From the IMG/VR virus record IMGVR_UViG_3300023179_000218, positions 1 through 41,207 of that record: DNA of 41,207 nt. One strand, written 5' to 3'. Below the pieces are notes generated by a model. The model was not told the DNA's origin, did not search any database, and saw only the letters and a list, made by a program, of their open reading frames with translations. Position numbers and translations under genes: made by a program. Origin of the DNA: a virus. This document shows positions 29,401 to 38,710 of the stretch, piece by piece. Positions within the stretch are counted from its first letter, which is position 1. Every line of letters starts with the position of its first letter.

Positions 29401-30562
29401 GGACTATCCTGTCCTTTTGTCCGAGGTTTCCACTGAATCCACCGGTGCCGACGTCAGACGGAGAGCTACCGGAGTAGTAAGCGTCGTACTTGTGGTCCTG
29501 GTCGTAGAGTCCTACCTCGCTGAAGCCGGCCTCTACAGCCTCCTGCCTCGGCTGCCAGTCGCCGAATGACGACGGGTTGATGTTGGCCGTCAGATCCATG
29601 TCAGTGTAGAGGTCTACGGCCGGCTGCCCCTTGGTGGAGTTCTTACCAAACAACCTCGGGAGCGTGGTCGGGAAGTTGACAGGCTGCTCCACGAAGGCAG
29701 CCGACGTCGTGTCGTCGAAGAGGCCTACGTCCTCTAGCGTGCTGTTCGAATCGTCTGTCCTGACCTGCAGCCTCGGCAGCACCTTCCTCGTCTCTTTAGG
29801 CGCCAAGAAAGTGTAAGTGGCGCCCATGTCCCTCGTGGCGGGCCAGTCTTCTCTGTTGGTAAAGACAGGTGTGACGGTCCACAGCTGGCCTCCGCGTAAT
29901 CGATCTCTTTCAGTCAGGGGTGCAGCCGAGTTCTGCGCCGCTATGTTCTTGGCGGGCCCCAGGGCGCCGATCGATATAATTTCATACAAGTCTGCAGAGG
30001 GTGAGCTGTTGTTGCCCAGCAGGTCTTTGAGGGGAGCGTACCCGAACTCTACCCTGCCGTCGTGGTGGACCCTGACATCGTACTCGTACTGAAGGTTGAA
30101 AGCGGTCTCTGAGAAGTGCCTGACCCTGACATAAGCAAAGTCTCTTACCTTGCCGTACCATATTCCTGTCTTCCTGTTCCAGGTGCCGTTCGCCAAGTTG
30201 TTAGACTGTACGTTGTCGTCTGAAAAAAATCTACCTCCCCTGTAGGGCGCCCCGACTGATGTGACAAACCACGGGAGGAGGAAGATTTTGTTGGACGGCG
30301 CTCCTACTTTTTCTAGGATTACGCTGATAGAGTACCTGTCGCTAGAGGACGGGGGAGATGGGTTGCCAGCATACGAGACCTTCACAATTCTTTTTTCGCC
30401 TAAGAAGTCTACGACAACGTCGCCGGCTGTCCTCTCTGTCGTGACAGAAGAAACAGCGGTGGGGTTGTCGCGGGACAGCTTTGATAAGTCTGCTGGGTAG
30501 AGGCCCGCGTCGGCGGCCACCCGCTTCTGCAAGAATAGTTCTTCAAACTGTGGGGTCGTCAT
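26429..30562 (-). CDS. Very large structural protein, baseplate- or tail-associated (1377 aa)
   Basis: Not recognised by family. It is rich in Tyr, Ser, Asp and Pro with long beta-type stretches (GRVEFGYAPLKDLLG, QLWTVTPVFTNRED), lacks membrane segments, and has few Cys. It overlaps the upstream gene (ATGA), so it is cotranslated with the 318-residue protein. Its place between the wedge genes and the fibres suggests an outer baseplate or fibre-attachment role. Several long phage structural proteins share this composition. Confidence 0.7.
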   Translation of the reverse strand: MTTPQFEELFLQKRVAADAGLYPADLSKLSRDNPTAVSSVTTERTAGDVVVDFLGEKRIVKVSYAGNPSPPSSSDRYSISVILEKVGAPSNKIFLLPWFVTSVGAPYRGGRFFSDDNVQSNNLANGTWNRKTGIWYGKVRDFAYVRVRHFSETAFNLQYEYDVRVHHDGRVEFGYAPLKDLLGNNSSPSADLYEIISIGALGPAKNIAAQNSAAPLTERDRLRGGQLWTVTPVFTNREDWPATRDMGATYTFLAPKETRKVLPRLQVRTDDSNSTLEDVGLFDDTTSAAFVEQPVNFPTTLPRLFGKNSTKGQPAVDLYTDMDLTANINPSSFGDWQPRQEAVEAGFSEVGLYDQDHKYDAYYSGSSPSDVGTGGFSGNLGQKDRIVLEYDIEFPTQLQATASSLLYYDTRSRTFKEVGEVSNPRDYFTVHGDAKLFTAFGTMVMSGGYGYPGQDYSTYYDHYFDLTASPVTSSISTAPFTMPDPWSYGYFSDDRINKSFQHTLIESPTIGKKYSFNENEVSPISFAVPGDRNFLVEKVVIEMPFEAGPGWLNDKTTSNLYMFWSDHSINGPGPVTDYSKEIECIDVGGPCVTVGLLKETRNNKLGSGSFSSPLFDTNYSPLRRDVICSGTLIPPEDVGASYYATPQDVLYNITPNGSMVSEDQVMWVANQGYRAHVGAPTAVLHQATSSVKFEMKTGFSSVLYYSYGVNDLPKSLGGFGYGPYGGGDSTQTNPVDAYGYGSEYLDMFVGRARIHGSKPHGSSMAGLADNFWLTPSRQLEPPGRRVVDSKESLYARNVAYSFADALSSSLNSNTLATYYAQSGFVGNFIDNPYLLCPGDRLTVFLSKFRSAKVPGEYLAQPRRFNVTPTYPLDNVDHRMHDTYVSFWSSHDIKVSSGKLKVTLYGSYVGEARERHPSPPPSKTAALSTVIGDEPVLDQFDLTSPQDRLGTYYDNFMAAKYVTPPSDIPAAAQLLNRKRISGGAFGANPYYNTDNRGSYLVPGVSVGDVAAQVLAAAAKSGSIGNYYFARNGGIGYSAALFAAVTQDIFPYITSWSNVYRPLSAGMGVARPLLRMFSSDVIEDSLQLDTSRAGLRALIGYLPSQVSTFTPAIPSPGGGTVGTASTLQYDLVDLGTAGGIEYISSFPVEYAINNGVNRVLTNSSADFILKVTAWMMDASALSYAATHASKGDVARTLFGFNNDRAISMGNDSGTWSLTGDNSGSVPIKIGPQISGWRYGMNLGMSNPSCVFYARHYGHLRDMLEQRPVTATIDVTGVPVAGGLSKDDLNYAAPWGDKPSIYNNPNNTMSQNDISPQAVGVKFYIRDTDGKYLPAKPEQTASGNLDEFYRSYAPFIEDQTRDRDYSVYPLLDLSYIVVSP

Positions 30563-31515
30563 GTGTGTGTCATTCCGCCGAAGGCCAGCGAGTCGGCCCC
30601 TCGTATGCTTCCGTCGTAAGTGAAGCCGCAGCCGTATGACAAGTGATCGTCTGGCACGTATCCACCTCCTACGTCATCGTAACTGGCCCGCAGGGCTCGT
30701 AATACATCGAGGAGGCCACCCGTCAGCGTCTCCTCCAGCCTCTTAGAAAAATCACGGTCCTCGAACGGCTGTGTCATGGCCGGGTCGAAGATAAAAAATC
30801 CTGGTGTCGGCAGGGTTAGCCCGTCCATGTCCTCGCCCATATCGAAGAAGGGCTCAGGGCTGTCTGTCCGCCACACGTCAGACGACAGAGTCCTGTCAGC
30901 GTCGTGATAGCGTATGACATTGCCGCCCTCGACGTCGCCCCATATCCTGTGTGGGTCAAATGGGAAGTACGGTGAGTCTAGCGAGGCCACACTCCGTATG
31001 GCCAGGGGCTCTAAGACGTCCTGGTAGAGTGACCACCCAGATATTGACTGTGAATCATTGTCTACTAGGATGGGGTAGGGCTGGCTGCCTGCTAGGAAAG
31101 CCAGCGGGTCAAACTTCTGGTTGTCCCTGAACGCCCGGGACCTACCGTACAGGAAGTTAGACCCAACGTCTGTGTCGTCTTCGCCAAAGACGTACTGCTG
31201 TGCCCTGTGGCCCGGGTCGCCTGACAGTATCTTGAAAATGCCGAGGGCGTAGGCCCTCGGCGTCCTGATCTCGACGCCCTGTCGATACTCTAGAGAGCCG
31301 TCGATGCTCTGGCTCAGGGCCGTCTTCGTCCCTAGGAGGTACACACCCGACTCGTCAAAGTCAGGGTTGTAGTCTAGGACGCCGAGGACTGCGTGGACGC
31401 CCGTGTGGCGCGACCGGGAGTCGTTGAACTCTGTCGTGTCGTCCGCGTTGCGGAGGTCCAGGCCTATCGTGTTGCCTGTGCGCTGCGTCATGACGTTGGT
31501 GGCGTACCTGAGCAT
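30559..31515 (-). CDS. Structural protein of the baseplate region (318 aa)
   Basis: Begins MLRYATNVMTQRTGNTIG. It is Asp/Arg/Tyr-rich, with sequence such as EYRQGVEIRTPRAYALG and TLPTPGFFIFDP; no motif is recognised. It sits between two very large structural genes, adjoining one and overlapping the other (ATGA), so it belongs to the same late operon. Assembly role inferred only from context. Confidence 0.65.
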   Translation of the reverse strand: MLRYATNVMTQRTGNTIGLDLRNADDTTEFNDSRSRHTGVHAVLGVLDYNPDFDESGVYLLGTKTALSQSIDGSLEYRQGVEIRTPRAYALGIFKILSGDPGHRAQQYVFGEDDTDVGSNFLYGRSRAFRDNQKFDPLAFLAGSQPYPILVDNDSQSISGWSLYQDVLEPLAIRSVASLDSPYFPFDPHRIWGDVEGGNVIRYHDADRTLSSDVWRTDSPEPFFDMGEDMDGLTLPTPGFFIFDPAMTQPFEDRDFSKRLEETLTGGLLDVLRALRASYDDVGGGYVPDDHLSYGCGFTYDGSIRGADSLAFGGMTHT

Positions 31516-31516
31516 C

Positions 31517-34500
31517 TTAGAACTTCCTGACTGTGGCTGAGATTGAGTCTGCCTGCGCCGGCCTCGGGGGAGGTGGGTACCTGTGCTTCGAACGCTCTAG
31601 CATGTGGGGCTCTATCACGAAGTTCACGCCTTTGAATGCGGCCTTGCGCGGCACTATCTGGTCTATGAAGACTCCGACAGAGTCGTCGAACCACTTGTAG
31701 TACTCAAAGAATGAGGCGAAGTCGACCTTGCCGAGCAGCTTGCTGAAGTACGTCTCACGCAGCGTCGACATACCCGGGTAGTCTTCGCTGTAGAGTAGGT
31801 TAGGGGACCCCATGGCCCTGTTGATGTCGTCGTAGTTGGCGAACATGTTGACTATGTCGCAGTTGAGCGCGTCGACTAGGGAGAAGTCGACGGACAGCTT
31901 TGGGCTGTCAGTCGGCATCAGCTCTCTCTGTATGCTGTGGACAGGCGCGGCCTGGGCCCACGGCGCCTCCACTAGGTTTTCAGCCGACTGGAAGCCTCGG
32001 GCTCGCACCTTCTCATTTGTGACAGACTCGTCGTAGTAGGGCGAGAGGTACCCCCTGTCGAAGAACTCTATCTGAAAGTTTGTGTCTACGGTGGAGAAGC
32101 CGTAGCCGGTGAGCCCCATGCCGTCGCCTGTCTCGTCGACCAGGTCGATGTGGCCGTCAAGACCGGCCGCCAGGACCTGCGCCTGCTTCTGTATGGCGTT
32201 TATCCTAGGCCGCTCGAAGCTGCCTGACACCCTGAAGGGGGTAGAGAAGTTAACGCTGGGCGTTACTACCCCGATTGAAGTCTGATTCCTGACGTGCTCC
32301 TTCCACTCGTCCTGTGTCACTCCCTTGCTATAGAACCTGACGCTGGACAGCAGGCCTAGGTAGGAAGAAGCCTGGGCCTGCAGGTACGTAGAGTCATTCA
32401 AGAACCTAGCCCCGACGGAGGCGGCGGGATAGTAGTTGCCTAACAGGATGTACGAGCCGCTAGCGTTATAAGTTCCTACCTGGCTGAAGCTGTTGGACCC
32501 AGGCCAGGCTGTCTCGTCGAACAGCATCGTCGACTCGTAGTTCTCTACTATGTTGCCGGCGGCCTCTGAGGCTGCCCTGATGAAATATGACGATGTCACT
32601 GCCTGGCCGACGTCGGCTGGCCTAAACTTGCCGAACGACACAGCCCACCTGCGGCCGTCGAATATCCCCTGGCCAGGCACTGCTAGGCTCATGGACACGG
32701 CTGACGCCGCGAGAGAGTCGGTCGGTCGCAGGTACAGCGTGATGTTTGAGTCGCTCTTGACGTCAGCCTGGGGAGTCGCCACCAGGTTGGCCAGGACCCA
32801 TGGGCCTCCTGACCCTGTCGCCATCATCCTAGCGAGGCTGGAGACCTGCGTGGCAGTCGGCCTGTAGACGCACTCGAGCGTCCACGACCCAGAAGTCAGC
32901 AGCCCATCGTTAGGGTTGTCTGACACCACCTGCCCGCCGACAGGCGTCCATGACCCTGCGATGGGCGGGGATCCGGGCTCGCTACGAGACGACGACAAGA
33001 AAGGGCTGACGACGTAGCTGTTATCGACGATGTTGAGCATGGTGCCGAGCTTAGAGTCAGACTCCCGGGTGTATGACAAGTTCTTGTAAGTCGGCCCACC
33101 GTACTCCCTTATCTTGATGGTGTTGTCTGGGTCAACTCCGATGGCTCGTAGGAAGTACTTGATAGAGTTTGGAGTCCCCTTAGATGACATGATCTTCGGC
33201 AGGCTGACCATCACCCTCTTCATCAGCTCGCTCCTGACGTACTTTAGAGAGTTCTCTGAGGTACTGACCTCCCGTAGTATGTTCTCGCCCGACAGGTACT
33301 GCTCCACGGAAGAGTGAGTGAAGAGGTTAGGCAGGTTGAGGCCGCGCCTCTTCGTAAAGTCAAGTAGGAAGTTGTCAGGTGTCGTCTCGTGGCCGCTGTA
33401 CTCTACGTGCTCTAGGTTGGCGAACTGGTCGACGTATACCTTTATGTCATCGAAGAAACGAGCCCACATGTAGAGGAAGCTTAGCAGTATCTGCTGTGAC
33501 CCTAGGTCGCCGCTGCCCGGTATGCTGCTGCCGCCGTACTGCCCCGTCGCGTTTCCATCTACGTTCTTTCCAAAGCCGTCCTTGTAGGCCCCCTCTAGGA
33601 GGTAGTGGGGTGGAATGAGGCGGGTGATGATGTTCGGATTGACCTTGTCGTACTCTGACGCAGTGCTCAGTATGCCCACGTTGAGGCTCACCACGTCTGG
33701 GTAGGCAGGAAACAGGACGGGGCACAGTCGTATTTTTTCGTTGACCATCGGGCTTAGCGGGTCTGTCGAGGCGTCAACCCGCATGCTGTCATTTGGGTTG
33801 ACGACTACCCCGTGGAGGGAGTTGCCTGAGCTGTCCAGGACAATGTTGGAAGCACCGCCGATGCCTGCCGGCTCATTGAACTTGAAGTACAGCTTCAGGT
33901 CGTCTGTCGAGAATATGCCCTTGGAGGCGTAGAGCGACTGCAGCTGCGGCGTCCTGACGCTGTGAAATATCCTAAACTCGTCTAGCGTCGCTGACAGCGT
34001 GTTAGCCGGGGTGAAAGTAGTTCCCATGGCGTCGGTCTGTATCGTCGACCCGTGCCCTATGTAGAAGACGCTCTCGTCGATGTCTAGCCTGTCGAAGTGG
34101 TACGTGGGAGGAGTCTCAGCCACCAGCTTCTCAGCAACGTATATCTTCAGGCTATTGACGCCCGCCCCCCGGTCCAGGACAACACAGACGTGGTTGTACT
34201 CTCCTTTTTTTAGGGTCGCCTGCACGCTGCTGGAGAAGGTGACAGACGAGACTGCGAACTCACACGTGACGGTAGACGTAGACAGCGAGGCCAGCAGGTG
34301 CAGAGAGAATCCCTTTGTAGCCCCGTTGGTCTTCTGGCATATGACCTGGTCCGTGTTGGCCGCCGCGGGCAAGAATATCTGCAGCTCTATGCTGAGCGAC
34401 TTGTCTGTTGGTGGGTTGATGACGACAGCGCCGTCCCTGCGTTTGGCCAGCCCAGGGAACAGGTAGCCAGCTGTGTCCTGGACAGCTATGTACCTGCCTG

Positions 34501-34873
34501 CCGTAGAGACAAGCTCGATGGCGCCCCTGTACCTAGGGAATGACTCGAAGACGTACCTCTCGAAGCCGCCTAGGCCGTCCAAGAAGTTCTCTACCTCTCG
34601 CTGTGTGCCATCAAACGGGTAGCTGTTTATGACCTGGTCGAAGGCCAGGTTCGTCTTGACCTCGGCAGACATAAAGAAAGTGTGGTTCTCAAACTTCGAC
34701 CAGTCGACGTTGAGCTGCTGCGTCGACTTCAGCGGCGCGTCGTCTGCATCATAGAACCACGACACGGTCTTGTCGTTGGAGCCTAGGGCCACCTCTGCAG
34801 TCGTAGCTATAGCATAGGGGTTGCCCTCTATGGCCTGCCGCATCGAAGAGGGTAAGAACTGGTTGAGGCCCAT
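31517..34873 (-). CDS. Large baseplate-region protein with two LamG-like domains (1118 aa)
   Basis: Two concanavalin-type sandwiches are visible. The first (about residues 145-350) has SLSIELQIFLPAAANT, EYNHVCVVLDRGAG, LKIYVAEKLV and LDEFRIFHSVRTPQLQ. The second (about 640-850) has GSWTLECVYRPTATQ, then WAVSFGKF and LLSSVRFYSKGV. Between them is a helical segment (ELMKRVMVSLPKIMSSKGTP) reminiscent of tail-protein cores. Expected to bind other virion proteins or cell-surface glycans. It is the second largest protein of the operon. Confidence 0.75.
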   Translation of the reverse strand: MGLNQFLPSSMRQAIEGNPYAIATTAEVALGSNDKTVSWFYDADDAPLKSTQQLNVDWSKFENHTFFMSAEVKTNLAFDQVINSYPFDGTQREVENFLDGLGGFERYVFESFPRYRGAIELVSTAGRYIAVQDTAGYLFPGLAKRRDGAVVINPPTDKSLSIELQIFLPAAANTDQVICQKTNGATKGFSLHLLASLSTSTVTCEFAVSSVTFSSSVQATLKKGEYNHVCVVLDRGAGVNSLKIYVAEKLVAETPPTYHFDRLDIDESVFYIGHGSTIQTDAMGTTFTPANTLSATLDEFRIFHSVRTPQLQSLYASKGIFSTDDLKLYFKFNEPAGIGGASNIVLDSSGNSLHGVVVNPNDSMRVDASTDPLSPMVNEKIRLCPVLFPAYPDVVSLNVGILSTASEYDKVNPNIITRLIPPHYLLEGAYKDGFGKNVDGNATGQYGGSSIPGSGDLGSQQILLSFLYMWARFFDDIKVYVDQFANLEHVEYSGHETTPDNFLLDFTKRRGLNLPNLFTHSSVEQYLSGENILREVSTSENSLKYVRSELMKRVMVSLPKIMSSKGTPNSIKYFLRAIGVDPDNTIKIREYGGPTYKNLSYTRESDSKLGTMLNIVDNSYVVSPFLSSSRSEPGSPPIAGSWTPVGGQVVSDNPNDGLLTSGSWTLECVYRPTATQVSSLARMMATGSGGPWVLANLVATPQADVKSDSNITLYLRPTDSLAASAVSMSLAVPGQGIFDGRRWAVSFGKFRPADVGQAVTSSYFIRAASEAAGNIVENYESTMLFDETAWPGSNSFSQVGTYNASGSYILLGNYYPAASVGARFLNDSTYLQAQASSYLGLLSSVRFYSKGVTQDEWKEHVRNQTSIGVVTPSVNFSTPFRVSGSFERPRINAIQKQAQVLAAGLDGHIDLVDETGDGMGLTGYGFSTVDTNFQIEFFDRGYLSPYYDESVTNEKVRARGFQSAENLVEAPWAQAAPVHSIQRELMPTDSPKLSVDFSLVDALNCDIVNMFANYDDINRAMGSPNLLYSEDYPGMSTLRETYFSKLLGKVDFASFFEYYKWFDDSVGVFIDQIVPRKAAFKGVNFVIEPHMLERSKHRYPPPPRPAQADSISATVRKF

Positions 34874-34899
34874 TTAGGGCATACCTATTGCAACCTTCA

Positions 34900-36345
34900 T
34901 CAAGAGCTGACTCTGAATTGGTCGCTGGCGTCCACGTACAGCACCTCGTCCCCCGACGGGTATATTACTTTAATGTCTAAGACGTATGTCCTGTCGGGCA
35001 CAACAGAGTCACCCCTCAGAGTGAAGTAAGAACCGTCAGCGTCTGTCGACAGGCGCGTCGCCTCTGAAAAGTCGACGACCATCTCTCCGGTTAGGACGTC
35101 CCTGACGCCGTACTGGGCCCTGGCTACGAACGATGACCTATCGTCTACGCTGTATCGAGTCGTCCTGACGACGCTGCTTGGGTCGAAGAAGTTTACCCTG
35201 ACCTGCGAGGCGGCGCTGTGGCGTAATATGTTAGGAATTCCAAAAGAGCTGACAGAGTAGTTCCTGTGCTGGGTCGGCAGAGATGCCTGCCGTGGCTTCA
35301 CTTCTAAGCTAGAGCCCGTCAGGTAGGCCACAGACATGTCGAGAGACTTCCAGTACGGAGTGAACTTAGCGTAGCCCTTCGAGGAGACCTGCGCCAGCGT
35401 GGCCGCGTCGCTAAAGACGACGCTGGCTGAGTAGAATCCCGTCTTTGAGCCGTACTGCGAGCCAGTGAAGAGTAGGCTGCTACCGCTGAACTGTGGGTCA
35501 AGCTGTAGCACGATACAAGCGCTGCCTGTCACATTTAAAGCGCCACTCACTAAGTCTGTCGGACCGCTGTCGTCAAAGCTGTACAGGAATATATCGCACT
35601 GCTTGTTGGTGAAGAGGCCGTTGGCATAGTCTGTGACGTGGTCTTCAAATTCTACGTAGAGGCGAGGACGCCGCATCACGTCGTAGGCGTGCCGAGTCGA
35701 TAGCCTCTTGACGAAGTAGCTGTAGCTGTCGGACTCTTCAGCGTCTGTCATCGACACCCTAAAGCCTTGGTCGGGTATGACGCCAGCCAACGTGGCAGAC
35801 ACGGCCTGTGTCACGTCAAAGACGACGTCCTCGGGGCCAGACACGTCGACGATTGTGCCTATGTCGCTGAAGAAGTCACAGGGTCCCGACGCCGTCGGTA
35901 GGCCTAGGCCACAGCCGTCCTGTAGCCACGCTCCGCCCACGACCGAAGAAGACAGGAAGTTGGCTACGTCCTGGTCCGCGTAGCCGACGACGTCCTTGCC
36001 ATACCCCTCGTCGAAAGAGCTCGACAACGGGTGAGCTACCATCTGGAAGTTGATGGGGGTAGGCTGTCCCCCGTAGACGTCTCGTAGGACCATCTTGCAC
36101 TTGAAGCTGGGATGCTCTATGGGAAGGGCCCCAGCTGAGTACATCTGCTTCAGGGTTGACAGGTCAAAGTGTAACAGGCCACGTGTCAGCTCCACCTGCG
36201 GGACACCTGACACCTCTGTCGTCCCATACAGCTTGTAGATGTCCATCGTGCTAGCGTACCCAAGGGAGCTGCTGACCGCTCGCTGGCCACCGATGAACTT
36301 GTTGGTCAGGTACGTGTCCCTGTCGCAGGAGAGTAAAAGCTTCAT
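34900..36345 (-). CDS. Structural protein with DNRLRE-like N-terminal domain (481 aa)
   Basis: The first 230 residues resemble the beta-sandwich found in DNRLRE-type secreted proteins: RGLLHFDLSTLKQMYSAG, CKMVLRDVYGG, and VVFDVTQAVSATLAG with a repeated R-P-R-L-Y-V-E-F-E-D ending. The C-terminal half is further beta-rich sequence. Its start overlaps the stop of the gp6-like gene (TAATG), placing it in the wedge operon. It may be a baseplate wedge partner comparable in place to T4 gp7, but no sequence evidence for that is seen. Confidence 0.65.
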   Translation of the reverse strand: MKLLLSCDRDTYLTNKFIGGQRAVSSSLGYASTMDIYKLYGTTEVSGVPQVELTRGLLHFDLSTLKQMYSAGALPIEHPSFKCKMVLRDVYGGQPTPINFQMVAHPLSSSFDEGYGKDVVGYADQDVANFLSSSVVGGAWLQDGCGLGLPTASGPCDFFSDIGTIVDVSGPEDVVFDVTQAVSATLAGVIPDQGFRVSMTDAEESDSYSYFVKRLSTRHAYDVMRRPRLYVEFEDHVTDYANGLFTNKQCDIFLYSFDDSGPTDLVSGALNVTGSACIVLQLDPQFSGSSLLFTGSQYGSKTGFYSASVVFSDAATLAQVSSKGYAKFTPYWKSLDMSVAYLTGSSLEVKPRQASLPTQHRNYSVSSFGIPNILRHSAASQVRVNFFDPSSVVRTTRYSVDDRSSFVARAQYGVRDVLTGEMVVDFSEATRLSTDADGSYFTLRGDSVVPDRTYVLDIKVIYPSGDEVLYVDASDQFRVSS

Positions 36346-38201
36346 TAGACCGCCCTGCCCACGATGTCAAATGCTGGGTACCTGACCTCGAATATTCCAC
36401 CTTCGGGAGGGAAGAGAAGGCCCCTGTTGGCGACTGTCCCTAGCTTGACATTGAAGTAGTAGTCACTGTACCGCCTGTCGTCTACGACGCCTGTCATGTT
36501 GCTGAACCTCACCGGCGTGTTCTGCGGCATCGACGTTACGCCGGCGACGCTATAAATGACGTTGGCCACCTCAGTCATGTTGATAGGCTTGTCTATCTGG
36601 CAATTTTTAGTGCTAAAGTACAGCTGCAGCTCGTCTATGCACTCTTGCAGGACCAAGTTCTGCTGATACGAAGGGTCGACGGTGACCATGAAGTCTATCT
36701 TTATGTTGATGACAGGTGAGTCCAGTATGTCTATCGCGTCAGTCGCTAGCCTGTAGGCGTTGAGGTGCTTGATTAGGTTCTTCTTAAGGGTGTCTGTGGA
36801 CGTCGTCAGGTTGCCTGCGACGTCTCTAGAGACAACATAGAGTCGAGTGGCCAGCGGGTTGTCTGGGTTAGACCTGACGCCTGCCCTAAAGACCCTTCCG
36901 AAGTTAGTTGGTAGCGTGTAGACGCGAGCCATGAGGTCCTCCTTGGTCACGATCCTCTCTTGAGAGTTTCTCATTGAGGATATGAGGCTTCGTAGCTCAG
37001 TTGTCGACGGCTGGTCCTCTCCCCCTACGGCAGCGTTTTGGTTAGTTACTCTAACGCTGTTAGTGACGCCCTGCCCCACGCTGACAGTCGGGTTAGCAGG
37101 GAAAAAGATGTTAAGGCCCGTGACCCTTGTTATTGTGTTTGAAGGCGCGTTGTGTGACAGGCCGCCGCCAGACCTGTATCGTATTGTTATGACTGTGTTG
37201 GACGCGGCGACGCCAAGTGTCCTAGTCGTCAGTAATTTTTGCGGATTTAGAGGCGTCTTTGAGAATGTCTTGTAGTTGGGAAGCGGGATAGCGAACTCAG
37301 TTGGGTCAGGAATTATATCGTCCTGCATCGTTAGGGCATCGCCGCCGCCGAATGTGAGGGTCGTCAGGGCCGACGTGATGTCTGTCGCCCTTGTGAACCT
37401 ATAAGGGGCAGGCTGGAGCTGTAGCACGCTGTCTACAATGGCTGCATCGTCAGCGTAATTTTTTATGTTCTTGTAGATAACATCGTCGGCCAGGTCGTTG
37501 ACCTCATAGTAAGAATTTCCAAACGCGTCAGTAACGCTTATTATTTCTGTCACCTCCCTGTCTGGTAGTGTCACCTGCCTAAAAGGCACAAAGTCGGCGA
37601 CAGGTACGCTGTAGCTGCTTTCAACTCCGGAAATACAAAGAGAAGACCTTGAAAGTACGACTGTGCTGACTCCGAGTGGCGTGACTCTACCCGTCGTCTG
37701 GTAAAACTTGTAGCTTCCGTCAGGGTATTTTTCTGAAAAATCTATGTCATCAGCAAGGGTGTAGGTGATGCCACCTTGGGATGACACAGTCGTTCCAGCC
37801 TTGACGATTGGAAGGCTTTTTTCAGATGGAATTATATTGCCGCTCGCGTCCTTTGTGGCTGGGCATTCAATACTAAAAGTACAGTCAGCTATGGCCGGTG
37901 ACACGCCTGCCACCTTCATGCCTGCATTACGCAAGTGCCGCTGCAGGTTATTTACCTCAATTGCTGACGATGGGTCTAGCTCGTTGAACTGGTGGTCTAG
38001 GTAGAACGACAGGTTGTCGCCGACGTACGCGGCCATGTCTAGCAGCAGCCCACCAAGACTGTTGTCTGAAAAGTCTGTCATCCTGTCAGGGTAGTATGCC
38101 CTGGCATAGTCCAAGATAACCTTCTTCAGCCCATCGAAGTCTTTCGCCAGGTAGTTTCTAACTCTGACCTGCTGCGTCGAAACGTTTGGATTAGTGGGCA
38201 T
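36345..38201 (-). CDS. Baseplate wedge protein, T4 gp6 / P2 J family (618 aa)
   Basis: Forms the inner ring of the contractile-tail baseplate. The diagnostic N-terminus is Y-L-A-K-D-F-D-G-L-K (about residues 17-26), then D-Y-A-R-A-Y-Y-P-D, D-N-S-L-G-G-L-L-L-D-M-A-A-Y-V-G-D-N and L-S-F-Y-L-D. The middle has the expected beta domain, and the C-terminus contains F-R-A-G-V-R and L-Y-V-V-S-R-D typical of the family. Length is close to that of T4 gp6. It follows the gp25-like gene, the common order in myoviruses. Confidence 0.93.
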   Translation of the reverse strand: MPTNPNVSTQQVRVRNYLAKDFDGLKKVILDYARAYYPDRMTDFSDNSLGGLLLDMAAYVGDNLSFYLDHQFNELDPSSAIEVNNLQRHLRNAGMKVAGVSPAIADCTFSIECPATKDASGNIIPSEKSLPIVKAGTTVSSQGGITYTLADDIDFSEKYPDGSYKFYQTTGRVTPLGVSTVVLSRSSLCISGVESSYSVPVADFVPFRQVTLPDREVTEIISVTDAFGNSYYEVNDLADDVIYKNIKNYADDAAIVDSVLQLQPAPYRFTRATDITSALTTLTFGGGDALTMQDDIIPDPTEFAIPLPNYKTFSKTPLNPQKLLTTRTLGVAASNTVITIRYRSGGGLSHNAPSNTITRVTGLNIFFPANPTVSVGQGVTNSVRVTNQNAAVGGEDQPSTTELRSLISSMRNSQERIVTKEDLMARVYTLPTNFGRVFRAGVRSNPDNPLATRLYVVSRDVAGNLTTSTDTLKKNLIKHLNAYRLATDAIDILDSPVINIKIDFMVTVDPSYQQNLVLQECIDELQLYFSTKNCQIDKPINMTEVANVIYSVAGVTSMPQNTPVRFSNMTGVVDDRRYSDYYFNVKLGTVANRGLLFPPEGGIFEVRYPAFDIVGRAV

Positions 38202-38220
38202 AGCTCAGACCTTAACTATG

Positions 38221-38694
38221 TTACATTGCATACAAGACTATCTCGAGGCCCTTGTTTTGTATGTTGATAGCCGGAATGTCGTAGTTAATTGTGACGATCC
38301 TGACTGACAGGCCCCCCTTGTTGTCAGCGTATGCGACATTAGACTTAAAAGTATTGAGCCTTATGTAGGGCATGTAAGTCTCAACAGCGCTGCTGATGCT
38401 CTGCATCGCCTTTGTGTCGAAGTCCTCTTGCGACACCAACTCAGACATCAGCGGCCCAAGGTTGGCTCCATAGTTGTAGTTGCACAGCCTCTCACCCCAG
38501 TTAGTCTGTATCAGGTTCCTGATATCATCAGCCACTTGGTCGCCGACGTCATAGTTTACTTCTAGTATTTCTTTGCTGCCTATCGCTAGCGGCGTCTTTA
38601 CTCCTACGATAGGTTTTGCGCTAGGCGTTGTTGGGACAGCAGGCGACTGGACAGCCTGCAGCTTTCTACCTGTGTGCTTAAAAGTAAAAGCCAT
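38221..38694 (-). CDS. Baseplate wedge protein, T4 gp25 family (157 aa)
   Basis: A lysozyme-like-fold wedge component that helps nucleate the baseplate and contacts the sheath. The family core is V-A-D-D-I-R-N-L-I-Q-T then W-G-E-R-L-C-N-Y-N-Y-G-A-N-L (about residues 50-78), matching the R-G-E-x-x-x-x-P/Y-x-Y-G motif. The C-terminus (V-R-I-V-T-I-N-Y-D-I-P) gives the last strands. The first 35 residues are an extended, Pro-rich N-terminal extension. Neighbours are gp6-like and gp5-like genes. Confidence 0.93.
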   Translation of the reverse strand: MAFTFKHTGRKLQAVQSPAVPTTPSAKPIVGVKTPLAIGSKEILEVNYDVGDQVADDIRNLIQTNWGERLCNYNYGANLGPLMSELVSQEDFDTKAMQSISSAVETYMPYIRLNTFKSNVAYADNKGGLSVRIVTINYDIPAINIQNKGLEIVLYAM

Positions 38695-38710
38695 GCACGT
38701 AAGTAGCCGA